Source: Pseudovirgaria hyperparasitica
Lineage: Eukaryota; Ascomycota; Dothideomycetes; Acrospermales; Acrospermaceae
Length of the DNA stretch: 58,250 nucleotides
NCBI RefSeq assembly: GCF_010093815.1
Contig: NW_022985576.1
Coordinates: 80,466-138,715 of the forward strand
Direction: 5' to 3'
Shown here: piece after piece, positions 23,920-38,100 of the stretch
Layout: every line of letters begins with the position of its first letter
How positions within the stretch are numbered: position 1 is the first letter of the stretch
The notes under the pieces: model-generated
The model's database searches: none
What the model was told of the DNA's origin: nothing
What the model saw: only the letters and a program-made list of their open reading frames with translations
Position numbers and translations under genes: made by a program

Positions 23920-24160
23920 ATAATAATAATATTATTATATAACTAGGTAGAGTAGTTTACTCTATGGATATATACCTTCTCTAGTCTAAGCTATTATATA
24001 AGAAGAAACCTCTATAAGAGGAAAAACTCCCTTCTCTCTATAACTATATCTTATTAAGTCTTTATATTATCTTAAGTATATAGCTATTAGAAATACCTAT
24101 AGATCTATAATCTATAGTACTATTATTTTACCCTTAGATAGTATATATAGAGTATAGGGG

Positions 24161-24191
24161 TTATTAGTTAAGGGTTACCCTTAACTAATAA
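24161..24191. repeat. 31-nt palindrome, 3' UTR copy of LINE B
   Basis: TTATTAGTTAAGGGT arm and its complement around T24176; perfect except for the unpaired central base. 241 nt from the LINE 3' end. Confidence 0.94.
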
Positions 24192-24199
24192 TTAGGGTT

Positions 24200-27100
24200 C
24201 TTCTAGAGTTCTTCTAGTATATACTAGAGTCTATCTAGTATATACCTAGTTTCTTCTAGTATATATATCTAGGTCTATTAGTATTAAGGGAGTAGAAGAT
24301 ATATAAGTATTAATCTAGCGATCTTATTAGAGTACTTATTAAGCTAGTATATAATATTAGAGATTCTTATTATATAGATAAGTAATTATCTTTATATATA
24401 GAGATCTAGGTATATTATAAGATAGTATTATATTATATATCTCTAGCTATATATTTTATACTATAGAGATATATCTAGAATATCTCTCTAGTATAGATAG
24501 TATAGAAGTTCTATAGCTTTTATACGGGCTTAGAGGAGGATAGATACCTAGACTTTTATAAGCCCTTTATATATCTATTTACTTAGTTCCTTCTATAGTC
24601 CTTAAATCTACTCTAGATATCTTTTCTATTAGAATATCTAATAGATTTAGAGAGCTTCTCTCTATTTATTATAGGTCTATAACTATATAGTCTATATAAG
24701 CTTCTAAGGGTTCTAGTAGCCTAGAAAGATATCTAGATTATCTCTAATCTCTTATATAATCTAACTTAAGTCTATCTCTATTAGATACTTATATTATATC
24801 TAGGTTTAGTCTATATATAGTAGTACTTAATAGTAGGTACTAACTTATATATATAGTATAGTAAATATATATTCTATATATCCCCTATATTTCTATACTT
24901 ATTATTTAGTAAAGTATATTACCCTCTATATCTAGTAGAAGTTCTATATACTTATTATATTTATCTCGCGTTATAGTAGTACTATATTAGTAGCTTTATA
25001 TATACTAGATATAAGATAGAGTATATAGTTCTATATAGACTTAAGTTTTATTTATCTAGATTATATAAGGGCTATATACTAGTACTCGTATCTATATATA
25101 AAGGCGGGTCTTACTATAGAGATATATAGCTAGCGCGTCTTATTCTAGGTAGTTCCCTATATAGAGACCGTAATCTAGTATATAGTAGCTTCTATCTTAA
25201 GGGCTCTAGATATAGTATATATAACTTATAGTCTCTATTTAAGCTTATTATTAATTATAATACCTAGTATATATATACTCTACGTCGGTAGCTTAGTAAA
25301 AGTATCTATTCTAGAATATTACTCTCTCTTCTTAGTAGTCTATCTTCTATAGTAATTAATAAAGTATATAAGTTAGTATTTCTTAGGGGTAAACTTTACT
25401 CTATAGTATTTTATCTACTAGATATAGCTTTTATAGTTATATTTAAGATATTTATATATTAGACTAGTACTATTATTAATAGCTAAAAGATATATATTAT
25501 TAGTATATTCTACTATCTCTATATATTATATTCTCTATAGAAGGTCTATAGTAAAGAATAGAAAGAGAATTAGAGAGATAGTACTTCCTTATAGAATACT
25601 ATATATTATCTTCTTATATTTACTTTAATATCTAGATATAAGAATTATAGACGTAGGATAGTAGTCTAATAGGTTATAGAAGGATTTAGGAATATATTTA
25701 AAAGGGTAGTCTACTCTTATAATAAGGTTAATTCCTAAAGAGTAGGAATTAAGTATATATAGCCTACTTATATAGTAGTCTTACTTAATCTAGCTAACTT
25801 AATCTAGGTCCACCTATTACGGGACCGTACTAGACCATAGTAGTCTAGTTAAGTCTATCCTAGTATTAGCTCTAATACTAGAGATATATATCTAGGTAAT
25901 TCTTTTAGTAAGGAAGGACTATATAAACTTTATAATCTACTTAGGTATATATCTCTTCTAAAGATTATAGATAAGTCTTATATAGGTTATCTTATTAAAT
26001 ATACTAGCTATATTAAGAGAGAGTAGTATTACTATATATCTCTACTTCTATATAGTCTAAATAACTTTAAGAATATATTAGATAGTAGTAATTAGGGAGC
26101 TTCTAGTCTTTATCTTCTAGTTCGCTAGAAGAAGGTTATATTCTTATACTATAGTACTTATCTTCTTTATAATTATAGTCTTAAGTATCTTTCTAAGATA
26201 GAAGAGAAGGGTAATTAGTCTCTATCCTTCTAGGGAGTTAGAGTTCTTCTCTAGCTTTAGAAGTATAATAGTATAGATAGTCTAGAAACTTTAGAGATAG
26301 TATCTATTCTTAGTATATATCTAGAAGATAAGACTAATAAGTAGTAGAGTTATCTATATAGTATATTTAAGGTATCTATTTAGTATTCTATCTAGTCTAG
26401 ATACTTTATTATTTAGGAGTACTTTAATAGTATTAAGTATATTCTCTTCTATAATCTCTATAGAAATATTAACTATATCTAGATATATAGTATTATTAAT
26501 ATCTAATAGATCTACTAGCTCTAGAGGGGAAAATATAATCTTTTAGAGGATCTCTATCTTTTTAGGGCTTATAGTATATATTCTCCTCTAGTATATTAGA
26601 GGAGGTATTAGTAGTAGTAGTATTAGTATATCTATACCCTTAGTCTACTTTACTATATACTATAGCTCTATAGCTTATTATGTATATTTATTAGTAATTA
26701 TATACTAGTATTTATATTATTTATTATAGAGGGTTCTATTATAAGATTAGATTATCTCTTTCTATTTCTTCTATACCTTAGCTATCTAGATATAGTATAC
26801 ACGTATATATAGTCTCTAGACTTTCTATCTACTTTTATATATTTAAGGTATACCCCTTATATCTAGAGGCTTATATATTTAGTATAGTATATATTTATCT
26901 CTTAAGTCTTAGAAGACTTAAAGAAGGACTTATATAGCTCTATCTATAGCTAGGCTATTAGATATATTAACTATAGAGGGGTCTAGAATTACTAGTTCTA
27001 GGTCCTCCCTATATTTCTTCTAGTTAGTATCTTTCTAGAGCTATCTTCTCTATTATTTATTAGATATAGATATATCTATTATAGTCTCTATATACTTATA

Positions 27101-27900
27101 GTTAGAGTCTATCTATATCTTACTTAGGTAGTAGTATTATACTCTATAGCTTATATATTCTATAATAAGAGTAAGGTTAAGTATAGATCTCTTCTTATTC
27201 TATTTATATTTCCTCTATATAATTTATCTAAATAATATAAGAAGGTATAGAAGGTTATAGTATCTTATATATAGTTCTCTTACTCTAAGTTCTTCTCTTA
27301 TAACTATTAGATCTCTTTACTATCTATAGTAGAGATTAAAGTTATCTAGAAGAATATATTATTCTAGTACTATAATATCTTCTAGTATAGTATCTAGTAT
27401 AAGTAATTCTCTCTAGTTATAGATATTATAGATATAGAAAGATTCTATATTTATCTAGAGATATAGTATTATTTAGAGATTATCTTTTTTTATATAGAAC
27501 TACTTAGAGAGTAGAATTAATTTATATATATAGAATAGAACTCTTCTATCTAGGCTTAGAGGGTAGATAGTATAGTACCCTAGGTATATTATTAGTTTAT
27601 TAGTTTAGTAGTATTTATATAGCTTCTAGATAGCTATTATTATAGTATCTATCTCGTTAAGAAGTATAGTCTAGTTTTCTTATTTATATTATATATTTAT
27701 CTATATAATAATAAGTATATCTTAGTTTCTTATTAGGTACTAGAGAATACTTAGACCTATATACTAGTAGTATTAAGGCATGACTATCCCCGTACTATAG
27801 CTACCTTAAGAATACTCTAGGGTTAACCTATCTTCCTCTATATAGTATACTATTCTATATTATTCTCGCCCTCTTATAGATTAGTAGATATAATTATAGA
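24200..27900 (-). pseudogene. LINE B ORF2 relic
   Basis: Minus-strand ORF2 split by a solo LTR. The endonuclease box near 27320 reads DNFN where GDFN is expected, and the RT box at 25496-25507 reads YTNN where YADD is expected. Stops are frequent. Both catalytic centres are destroyed. The order and spacing match LINE E on the same strand. Limits are approximate. Confidence 0.82.
25637..25877. repeat. Solo LTR of the D family
   Basis: 241 bp, closely similar to both LTRs of element D (32649-32890 and 40492-40733), flanked by CTAGA at 25632-25636 and 25878-25882. It has TA...TA ends (RIP form of TG...CA). No internal sequence is left, so it arose by recombination between the LTRs of an inserted copy. 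It interrupts LINE B ORF2. Confidence 0.93.
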
Positions 27901-29100
27901 TAAGGTTAGAGTAGGTAGTAGAGATCTTATAGCCTAGTATATCTACCTTACTTCTCTTACCTTTATAGTATTAATATACTTAGTAACTTATTTATATTTT
28001 ATATATATTACTAACTAGAATAGGTATTTTCTATTATAGTTAGAGTACTTAGTAGTATCTCTATTATATATACTATCGCTCTACGTCCCATAGAGGTATT
28101 CCTAGATACTATAGCTCTAAAAATACTAGCCATATATAGCCTTTTAAGAGTATCTTAACCTAGTATATCTATATCTCTAATAGTTAAAGTATTAGATTAT
28201 TATCTATATCTAATTCTATAGTTCTACTATAAGTAGTTCCCCTTTAGCTAAGAAGCCTTCTTATATAATTCTATAGATAAGAGTAGAGTCTCTAAGCTCT
28301 ACTATTATAGTAGAGTATTTTTTTAATTTTATCTTAATTTTCTATATATTTTTCTACTATACCTTTATAATCTTAATTCTAGGGTATTTCTAGTTATTAG
28401 ATCTCTCTATTTACTTAATATTATTATTTCTAATAATATAGCTCTAGATAGAGATAGTATATATCTATATTAGATATATATTTATATAGACGGATATACT
28501 AGAGAAGATATTATTTATTATATTTAAATTATAGAATATAGTCTACTAAACTATATTAGTAGTAGTTATTAGTACTATATCTTCTAGAGTAAGTTTAGCT
28601 ATAACTATATTTAATTATATTTCTTTCTATTTATTAATTTTATTAATAATATTCTTTAGAAATATCTACTAGACTTATATAAGTACTTTCTTATTCTAGA
28701 TAGTAACTTATATACTATATACTTCTCTCTTAGATATTCTTAGTATTTAGACTATTCTAGTTATATTATCTATTAGTATAGTAATCTATATCTATATACT
28801 AGAGTATTTCTTCTAGGTAAGGTCTACCTAGATCTTTAATAGACTAGCCTTAATCTAGTCTAGCCTAGACTCTAGGTTTAACTCTAGCGCCCGCTTTACT
28901 TCTATAGTAAGTTCTTAGATATTCTAGACTAGACTCTAGAAGATATTAAGAAGGGTAGTCTCTCTCTTCTTAATCTCCCTTTCTATATATACTATCTAGT
29001 ATTTAATTTTATTTATAAGGGTATCCCCTAGTAGAGTCCTCTCTATCTTAGTTATCTATAGTATTTTATACTCTTAGTTATTTTTTATTTTCTAGATAGT
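27900..29100 (-). pseudogene. LINE B ORF1 relic
   Basis: Minus-strand region between the endonuclease and the 5' UTR palindrome, in the position of ORF1 in LINE C and E. Heavily degraded; zinc knuckle residues are not readable with confidence. Called from position and partial similarity to LINE E (46550-47750). Confidence 0.55.
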
Positions 29101-29207
29101 AGTTTAGTTATTCTAGAATATACTACTATATAGCTATTTCTATTATACTAGTAGTAGAGATATACCCGGTAGAAGCTAGGGTATATTACTATCTAAGGCC
29201 GCTATAA

Positions 29208-29238
29208 TTATTAGTTAAGGGCTATCCTTAACTAATAA
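29208..29238. repeat. 31-nt palindrome, 5' UTR copy of LINE B
   Basis: TTATTAGTTAAGGGC left arm; the right arm carries one change (GGGCTATCC at the centre). It lies about 240 nt from the LINE 5' end. Confidence 0.93.
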
Positions 29239-29485
29239 AAGAGAGGTTAGTATATTTACGTTTATTAGTAGTAGTCTATACTTACTACTCTAAAGAGTTT
29301 TTAAGTATATATATATATATAGTATCTCTATATATTAGTACTATTATATATTATATACGATATATATATACGTATATCGGAAGTTATTATACTTAGTATA
29401 CTCTATTAATTAATATCTATAGATTACTATATTACCCTAAATTAACTAGTTTTAGTCCCTTAGAGTATAAGAAGTTTTAAGTATA

Positions 29486-32400
29486 TATAAAGTACTATAG
29501 ATAAAGAAGATAGAGAGAACCTTAGTTAAAGATACTCTTCTAGATAAAATTAACTACTAGATAGTATATAAAGAGAGAGATTAAGAAAGAAGAGACTATC
29601 TTTCTTAGTATTTTCTAGAGTCTAGTCTAGAATATTAAAGAGCTTACTATAAAAGTAAAATAGATACTAGAAGTAAGTTTAGAATCTAGATTAGACTAGG
29701 TTAAGGCTAGTCTACTATAGATCTAAGAAGGCCTTACCTAGAAGAAATATCTAACTACTTAAATATAAGTTATAGTACTATTTAGTAGTATAGCTAGAAT
29801 AGCTTTAATACTAAAGATATCTATAGAAGAAGTATATAGTATATAGATTATAATCTAGAATAAGAAAGTCCTTATATAGGTCTAGAAGGTATCTCTAAAG
29901 AATATTATTAATAAGATTAATAAATAAAAAGAAATATAGTTAAAAATAGTTATAGCTAAACTTACTCTAGAAGGTATAGTACTAACTACTACTACTAATA
30001 TAGTCTAGTAGACTATCTTCTATAATCTAGATATAATTAATAATATTTTCTTTAGTATATCTATCTATACTAATATATATCTAATATAGTTATATATAGT
30101 CTCTATCTAGAGATATATTATTAGTATTAATATTATTAAGTAAATAGAGTAATCTAATAACTAGAAGTACCCTAGAATTAAGATTATAAAAGTATAGTAG
30201 AAGAATATATAGAGAATTAAAGTAAAATTAAAAAAGTACTCTACTATAATAGTAGAGCTCTAAGACTCTATTCTTATCTATTAGATTTTATAAGAAGACT
30301 TCTTAGCTAAGAAAGAGCTACTTATAGTAGAACTATAGAATAGAGTATAGATAATAATCTAATACTTTAACTATTAGAGATATAGATATACTAGATAGAG
30401 ATACTCTTAGAAGACTATCTATAGATAGTACTAATAGAACTATAGTATCTAGAAATACCTATATAAAGTATAGAGTAACTATATATATAATAAAGATACT
30501 TCTAAGTACTCTAACTATAATAGAAACTATCTATTATAGTTAGTAATATATATAAAATATAAATAAGTTACTAAATATATTAATACTATAAAGGTAAGAG
30601 AAGTAATATAGATATACTAGACTATAAATAAGACCTCTACTATCTACTCTAATCTTATCTATAAATCTATAAGAAAGCTAAGATAATATATAATAGTATA
30701 CTATATAGAGGAAGATAGGCTAATCTAGAGATATTCTTAAAGTAGCTACTATATAGAGATAATCACGCCTTATTACTACTAGTATATAGACTTTAGTATT
30801 TTCTAGTATCTAATAAGGAGCTATAATATATTTATTATTATATAGATAAATATATAATATAAATAAGAAAACTAGGTAATACTCTTAGAAGAGATAGATA
30901 CTATAATAATAGCTATCTAGAAGCTATATAAATACTACTAAACTAATAAACTAATAATATATCTAGAATACTATACTATCTACCCTCTAGACCTAGATAG
31001 AAGAGTTCTATTCTATATATATAAATTAATCCCGCTCTTAGAGTAGTTCTATATAAAATAAGATAACCTCTAAATAATATTATACCTCTAGATAAATATA
31101 GAATCTCTCTATATCTATAATATCTATAACTAGAGAGAATTACTTATACTAGATACTATACTAGAAGATATTATAGTACTAGAATAATATATCCTTCTAA
31201 ATAACTTTAATCTCTACTATAGATAGTAAAGAGATCTAATAGTTATAAGAGAAGAACGTAGAGTAAGAGAACTATATATAAGATACTATAACCTTCTATA
31301 CCTTCTTATACTAATTAGATAAATTATATAGAGAAAATATAAATAGAATAAAGAAAGATCTATACTTAACCTTACTCTTACTATAGATTATATAAGCTAT
31401 AGAGTATAATACTACTATCTAAGTAAGATATAGATAGACTCTAACTATAAGTATATAGAGACTATAATAGATATATCTATATCTAATAAATAATATAGAA
31501 GATAGAAAGTCTAGAGACTATATATATATATTATATCTAGATAGCTAAGATATAGAAGGAATAGAAGAAGATAATCTAATTTTAGAATAGAACTCTCTAT
31601 AATAAATAATATAAATACTAATATATAATTACTAATAGATATATATAATAAGCTATAGAGCTATAATATATAGTAAAGTAGACTAAGAGTATAAATATAC
31701 CGACGCTACTACTACTAATACCTCCCCTAATATACTAGAAGAGAATATATACTATAAGTCTAGAAAAGATAGAGATTCTCTATAAAGTTATATTTCCCTC
31801 TCTAGAGCTAGTAGACCTATCTAATATAAATAATACTATATATCTAGATATAGTTAATATCTCTATAGAGATTATAGAAGAGAATATACTTAATACTATT
31901 AGAGTACTTCTAAATAATAAAGCGCCTAGACTAGATAGAATACTAAATAAATATCTTAAATATACTATATAGATAATCCTACTACTTATTAATCTTATCT
32001 TCTAGATATATACTAAGAATAGATACTATCTCTAAAGCTTTTAAACTATTTATATTATTATACTTCTAAAACTAGAGAAGAATTCTAACTCTCTAAAAGG
32101 GTAGAGACTAATTACCCTTCTCTTCTATCTTAGTAAGATACTTAAGACTATAATTATAAAGAAGATAAGTATTATAGTATAGAAATATAATCTTCTTCTA
32201 CTAAACTAGAAAGTAAAGACTAGAAGCTCTCTAATTACTACTATCTAATATATTCTTAAAGTTATCTAGACTATATAGAAATATAATTATATAGTAATAG
32301 TACTCTCTCTTAATATAGCTAGTATATTTAATAAGATAAACTATATAAGACTTATCTATAATCTATAGAAGAGATATATATCTAAATAGATTATAAAGTT

Positions 32401-32648
32401 TATATAGTCCTTTCTTACTAAAAGAATTACCTAGATATATATCTATAGATATTAAAGTAAATATAAGAAAATAATATATAGTATTCTATAAGAAAGTACT
32501 ATCTCCCTAATTCTCTTTCTCTTCTTTACTATAGACCTTCTATAGAGAATATAATATATAGAGATAGTAGAGTATACTAATTATATATACCTTCTAGCTA
32601 TCAATGATAATACTAGTCTAATATATAAATATCTTAAATAAGACTATA
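29486..32648 (+). mobile_element. LINE A, piece 3: ORF1 and most of ORF2
   Basis: Continues LINE A after LINE B. It follows LINE F/C through the 5' UTR end, ORF1 (to about 30750), endonuclease (about 30800-31470; GDFN box reads NNFN near 31205) and RT. The RT box at 32573-32584 reads YTNY instead of YADD. RIP is extreme: CpG is almost absent and both activities are lost. The piece ends at the TSD of element D (CTATA 32644-32648) and resumes at 40734. Short blocks (near 32080-32120) match LINE F better than LINE C, so A belongs nearer to the E/F subfamily. Confidence 0.85.
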
Positions 32649-32890
32649 TATAAAGATTATAGACGTAGAATAGTAGTCTAATAGATTATAGAGAGATTCG
32701 GGAATATATTTAAAAGGGTAGTCTACTCTTATAATAAGATTATTTTCTAAAGAGTAGAAATTAAGTATATATAGTCTACTTATATAGTAGTCTTACTTAG
32801 TCTAGCTAACTTAATTCTAGGTCTATCTATTATAGGACTATACTAGACTATAGTAGTCTAGTTAAGTCTATTCTAGTATTTATTCTAATA
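32649..32890 (-). repeat. LTR of D (3' LTR)
   Basis: 242 bp, matching 40492-40733 and the solo LTR at 25637-25877. Plus-strand ends are TATAAAG...CTAATA. Confidence 0.93.
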
Positions 32891-32911
32891 ATATTCTTCT
32901 TCTTTTTATAC
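32891..32911 (-). promoter_or_regulatory. Polypurine tract of D
   Basis: Directly inside the left LTR the minus strand reads AAAAAGAAGAAGAATAT, a purine-rich run at the position of the plus-strand primer. It independently confirms that D is oriented on the minus strand. Confidence 0.75.
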
Positions 32912-33379
32912 TTTACTCTAAAGTCCTTAACTATATATAAATCTAAAATTCTATAACTATTATATTTCTATACACGTGTAATTAAATCTATATAATATAA
33001 TTAATAGCCTTTATATAGATAAACTTTAGATTCTAGTTTACTTTTATTAACTTATATATACGCTTATTTCTTACTTTCTAGCTACTACCTTAGAGATAGC
33101 TCCGCGGGTTATATAACTACTATATTAATTAAGCTTATATTTAGTTCTTTTATTCTAAATTTTCTTCTTTAGTATATCTATCTTACTCTTAAGATAAGTT
33201 ATTAATTTATATACTATCTTCTTTAGTTTAGATTAATTAGAGTCTAGAGTAGTCTATTATTATTAGAATTAGTTCTATATAATCTATTTATATTATTATA
33301 GTTACTAATCTAGCTTTTCTAATCGCTCTTAAGGCTAGATAAATATTTCTTTCTTAGATCTTTAGCTAATATATATATA

Positions 33380-34800
33380 TATATATATAGATATCTAATA
33401 CTAGTTCTATTTCTAAGTCTATCTTCTTCTCTTATAAGACTTACTCTAAAGAGATTATCTCTACTCTAGCTATACTAGCTAAAAAGTCTACTTATTATAG
33501 TAGTATAAAGATATACTCTAAGTTAGAGAAGAAGATAGCTAAGACTACTACTACTATTACTACTAAGGTAGCTATTAGTTACTCTAATCTAGATAATTCT
33601 AGTACTAGTATTATAGAAGAAGTAGCTATAAACTCTATTTATACTTTCTTATACTATCTATCTACTCTATCTTCTATAGAGAATAAAGAGAATCTTATTA
33701 TAGATAATAATTAAGAGTTTATACCCTTACTATCTAAGTCTAAATACTATTTCTCTTTTTAGTCTAATATAGACTAGCTTAGTTACTCTAGATTCTTTTA
33801 GAACCTTAGTATTTATTTTAAATCTAGCTCTACTAATAATAAGACCTAGATTACTAAAGATACTAAATATAGTTATAGTTTATACTATAAGAAAAATAGT
33901 AAACTATAGTTTAATATACTATAAGTATATTAAGACTTATATAACTAGCTCTAAATACCTCTTCTACTCTAACTCTAGTATTAGCTATTACTCTACTAAT
34001 TATAATAGATCTATATATCTAATCTTTAAACTATCTATCTACTACTACTACTATACTATTCTTAGTAAAGTTTATCTTTAGATTAGTCTATTAGACTATT
34101 TTAGTCTAGAGTAATCTAAAGTTATCTATACTAATATATTTTTAGATTTCTATTTATATATAAGATATATATAATAATCTTTATATCTATAAGACTCTTA
34201 GTAGTTCTAGTAGTTATCTAGTCTCTATATATAGAGAGTTTAGAGAGTAATATAAGCTCTTTCTAGAGATTATTAAAGTATAAGTTTAGAAACTATTAAT
34301 TACTCTTAACCTTATCTTATAATTTTTAGTTACTATAAGATTTCTAGTACTTAGACTATCTATTCTAGAGAGTTAGTTTTAGCTACTAAGACTATAAAAG
34401 AGATTTATAGTATCTTCTTCTATCTATCTTATACTACTAATAGATCTTATAAGAGATCTACTATTTCTTCTTCTAAGTTACCTTATAAGAAGGTATATAT
34501 TTTATTCTAGATTATTCTAGACTATATTAGCTAACTTTAGGCCTAGTTACTCTACTCTAGTACTTAGTTATTATCTTACTAGACTCTAACTAAGTATATA
34601 GTTACTCTAGAGAATAAGATCTTAGACCTCCGCTACTTTATTACTTAGCTAGTTTATTTATTATACTTTAAAAGTAAGAATAAGATAGAGAAGTAGCTCT
34701 ATAGCTTTATATACTAGGGTTTCTATAGGGTATATACTAGCTCTATTTATCTAGCTTCTATCTATTTTAGTTCTTTTAAGACTATTTAAATATCTATCTA
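33380..34800 (+). pseudogene. Antisense coding-like region in the 3' part of D
   Basis: Lies between the end of pol and the 3' LTR, but the plus strand is the more open one. In 33421-33720 a single plus frame runs 100 codons with one stop, while the minus frame I checked over 33481-33720 has about six stops in 80 codons. The product would be rich in Ser, Thr and Lys (for example KKSTYYSSIKIYSKLEKK). Downstream the frame appears to shift near 33960 and continues with TAA/TAG at likely Gln positions. No domain is recognised. It may be an acquired antisense ORF, an old insertion without visible ends, or a Ser/Thr-rich accessory protein. Confidence 0.5.
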
Positions 34801-35199
34801 CTAGTTTTCTAGTAATTTAATTCTTAACTTAATAATATTATATATACTCTTATTTATTCTATAACTATTAAATTCTAGATTCTAATTTTCTTTTAGTTAC
34901 TAAAGTATAAATATTATATATAAATTAGTTTATCTCTCTAAATTACATTAGAGTATCTAAACTAGTAGTCTAGTAGTTATTAGTTTAGATACTCTAACTT
35001 TTTATATTATATATTATAAGTTTAATTCTATAGTAGGGTACCTTTTTAGATTCTTAGTTCTATATTTTTCTTATATATAATAGTCTATATTAGTCTATTC
35101 TAGACTTTTCTATATTATTCTATTATAATATATTATATTATATATCTATAATAGTTATTTATATTTTCTTCATATTTAGTAACTATATATTACTTAAAC

Positions 35200-38100
35200 T
35201 ATAGGCCTACCCTATAGAGTTTTCCTAGTATATATTTAAGATTTATAACTTAATACTTTATTCTCTATAGTATTCTTCTTCTTTTTATAATAGCTCTAAT
35301 AGTACTAGGTTTATAGTAGTAATATATTATTCTATAACCTCTATTTATATATAGATATTACGGTACTTAAGATATATACTATAGGTTTCTAGATATTCTT
35401 ATTCTTAGTATAGTTCTTCTAATAGATTTAATACTTCGAGATACTATTCTTATTAAGTCTATAATTAATAATATAGTCTACTTTATATATATCTAGTCTA
35501 TCTTAGAGTATAATAGAATATAACTATATATTTATATAATTATATATATTAGATTAAAACCTTTCGAGTAATAAGATATAGAATATATTATAGACTTTTA
35601 TATTATTTCCTAGGTTAAGCTTATAGACTCTTATACTAATATAATATATAATTTAGAAGGGACTAGCTATTTTATAATTACGCTTTTTATTTACTTATAA
35701 TATTTATATATTATAGATATTAAGAAGAACTTTATCTCTCTCTTTATATATTTAATCTCTAACTAATCTATTATAGTACTTTATATATAACTTATTTACT
35801 TACTAGATTATTATATAATAGTTATATATAGTTTTAAAGATTTTAATTACTAGTTTCTATATATAAATATTAATATCTATTATTTAGTTAAACTAGACCG
35901 TATAAGGTTTAAAATCTATTCTTAGACTATATTCTAGATTTACCTAGAAGGGTATAATATCTATTATACTATAATAGTTATTATTATATATAAATTCTAC
36001 TATACTTAGTAGAGAGACCTAGTTATCTTATTTAAAATTATAGAATATATAAAGATAGGCCTTAAGTATTTAGTTCTATTGCTCTATCTAACTATCTATT
36101 TATAGATAGAATACTATTAATATATTTCTATTTATACTAGCTGTCTTATAGAATAACATCTAGAATTTAGACTTAAATATACTTCCTTAGTCTATAATAA
36201 TTCTTTTTAGTATACTATAGGTCTTAATAATCTTATTCTAGAATACTTATACTAGTTCTTTTAATATAATTATCTTCTATACTAGAATATATCTAGATAT
36301 CTTTATAAGTCTATCTATAATAATAAGAATTAAATTATAACTTATTCTAAGTATCTTACTTAGAGGTAAGTTAACTATAAAATCTATAATAATATCTTTC
36401 TATATAGAAGAGAGACTAGTAGAGACTATAAACTTCTATATAGCTTATATCTAGGTACCTTCGTTCTTTAAAAAATTAGATAAGTAGCTATCTATTCTTT
36501 AATATACTTAGATATATCTTTCTAAAAATAGTACTAATAAATTAAGCTTAGAGTATATATATACCCGAAATATTCTACTAGGTTAGTATTATAGTATTAG
36601 CTAACTATAGTAAATTATATATTATCTATTAGTATATAATACTTTCTATTATAGTAAAGTAAGCTATCTATAAAGATCTACTTATACTCTACTTTAGTCT
36701 ATAATAATCTATCTTACTATATTTTATATAACTTTAAAACTATTAGATCTATCTTTTATAGATATATAATTAACTAGATAAGATTAACTTAATATATATA
36801 CTAGATACTATTACTTTCTCTAATAGCACTAATAAATAGCTTACTAGAGACTTTAGTACTACGTCTTTAGTTACCGGCTTTAGTCTTATAAATTTAATTA
36901 CTAGTATTAGTATTAGTATCTTACTAATTATTAGATAACTTCTTATCTAATCTTATTCTTATAAGTTAGATCTATAGCTACTCTAGAACTCTATAGCTAC
37001 TATAATTCTAGATACCTTCTTTATAGTTAGATCTTCTTAATATTCTATTAGCTAGATTTATACTTCTAGATTAATAGTAGATTATAAAGTAGAAATTTAT
37101 AAGCTACCTAGTCTATTAAATCTATTAATAATTTAAAACTATTATACTTATAAACCCCTTTAAGTTATAGTAATTAGTTAGTAACTTAATATTATATATA
37201 GTATCTTTAAGATAATATTATTACTACTTAAATAACTCTACTATTACTAGTAGCTCTTAGTTATAAATAGTATATCTAGTCTTAATATTAGCTATCTTAT
37301 ATAAGAAGAATATAACTAGATACTACTAGATCTTTTTAGACTCTATTAGTCTAGGCTAGAAGAGTATATCTAAGATTATAAATTCTAATATATTAGTTTT
37401 AATATAAATAGATTTAGTTAGATTAAAGTATACTAGTAATAGAGTAGTTATAAATATCTCTTTAATCTTCTTAAAGAATATTCTTTTAACCTCTATTAAT
37501 TTAATAGATTATAACTTAATATTATACTATTTCTATCTACTATAGACTATAATAGATAGATTAGTAGTAGTAGTCTATAAATTAAGTAGTACGGCTAAAT
37601 AGAAGAAGTATTTAATAAATTTTTAATAGTAGTTAGTAAAGCTAATAAAGATATATATATCTTAAATAGATTTTAGTTTAGACTAGTCTATAATAGTAAT
37701 AACTCTATCTCTCTCTATAGTTATATCTTAGTTAGTAATAAGAAAGCTAAGAAAGTTAATATAGTTCTAATAGAACTTATATTTAGATAGCTTAATATAT
37801 AGCTTATACTTTTCTAGTCTATCTAGAACTATATATATATACTAGATATACTCCTCCTTATTATCTAAGAAGATAAGAATATTATCTAGGTATATAATAT
37901 ATATTATATTAAGTAGATCTACTAGTATATTATTAATATATACTTAAAAGGTATCTAGTATATTAGTTAGTCTAAAAGAGACTATAGTATACTTAAAGTA
38001 TCTATAATAGATTCTAAAGGCTATTTTCTATTTACTACCCTTCTTACTATAAAGGCGATAGTAGATATTATATAGATTAAGCTTAGTAAAGATCTTTATA

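Larger units (their letters stand above)
23920..29485 (-). mobile_element. LINE B: full-length Tad1-like LINE, minus strand
   Basis: Inserted in the 5' UTR of LINE A with a 14-bp TSD, TATAAAGTACTATA (23906-23919 and 29486-29499). The (ATT)n tail is at 23920-23936 in reverse complement, the 3' UTR palindrome at 24161-24191, the 5' UTR palindrome at 29208-29238, and the 5' end near 29478-29485. Without the solo LTR (25637-25877 plus duplicated CTAGA) it is about 5.3 kb, the same as LINE C. CpG is nearly gone, so it is much older than C or E. Confidence 0.92.

Noticed and set aside
28300-28480. Functional promoter or terminator signals
   Set aside because: TATA-like and T-rich runs occur everywhere in this composition, so no single site can be supported.
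24161-29238. Repeated palindromes as a CRISPR array or integron-like sites
   Set aside because: Copies are kilobases apart, bound to LINE ends, and the sequence is fungal retroelement DNA.
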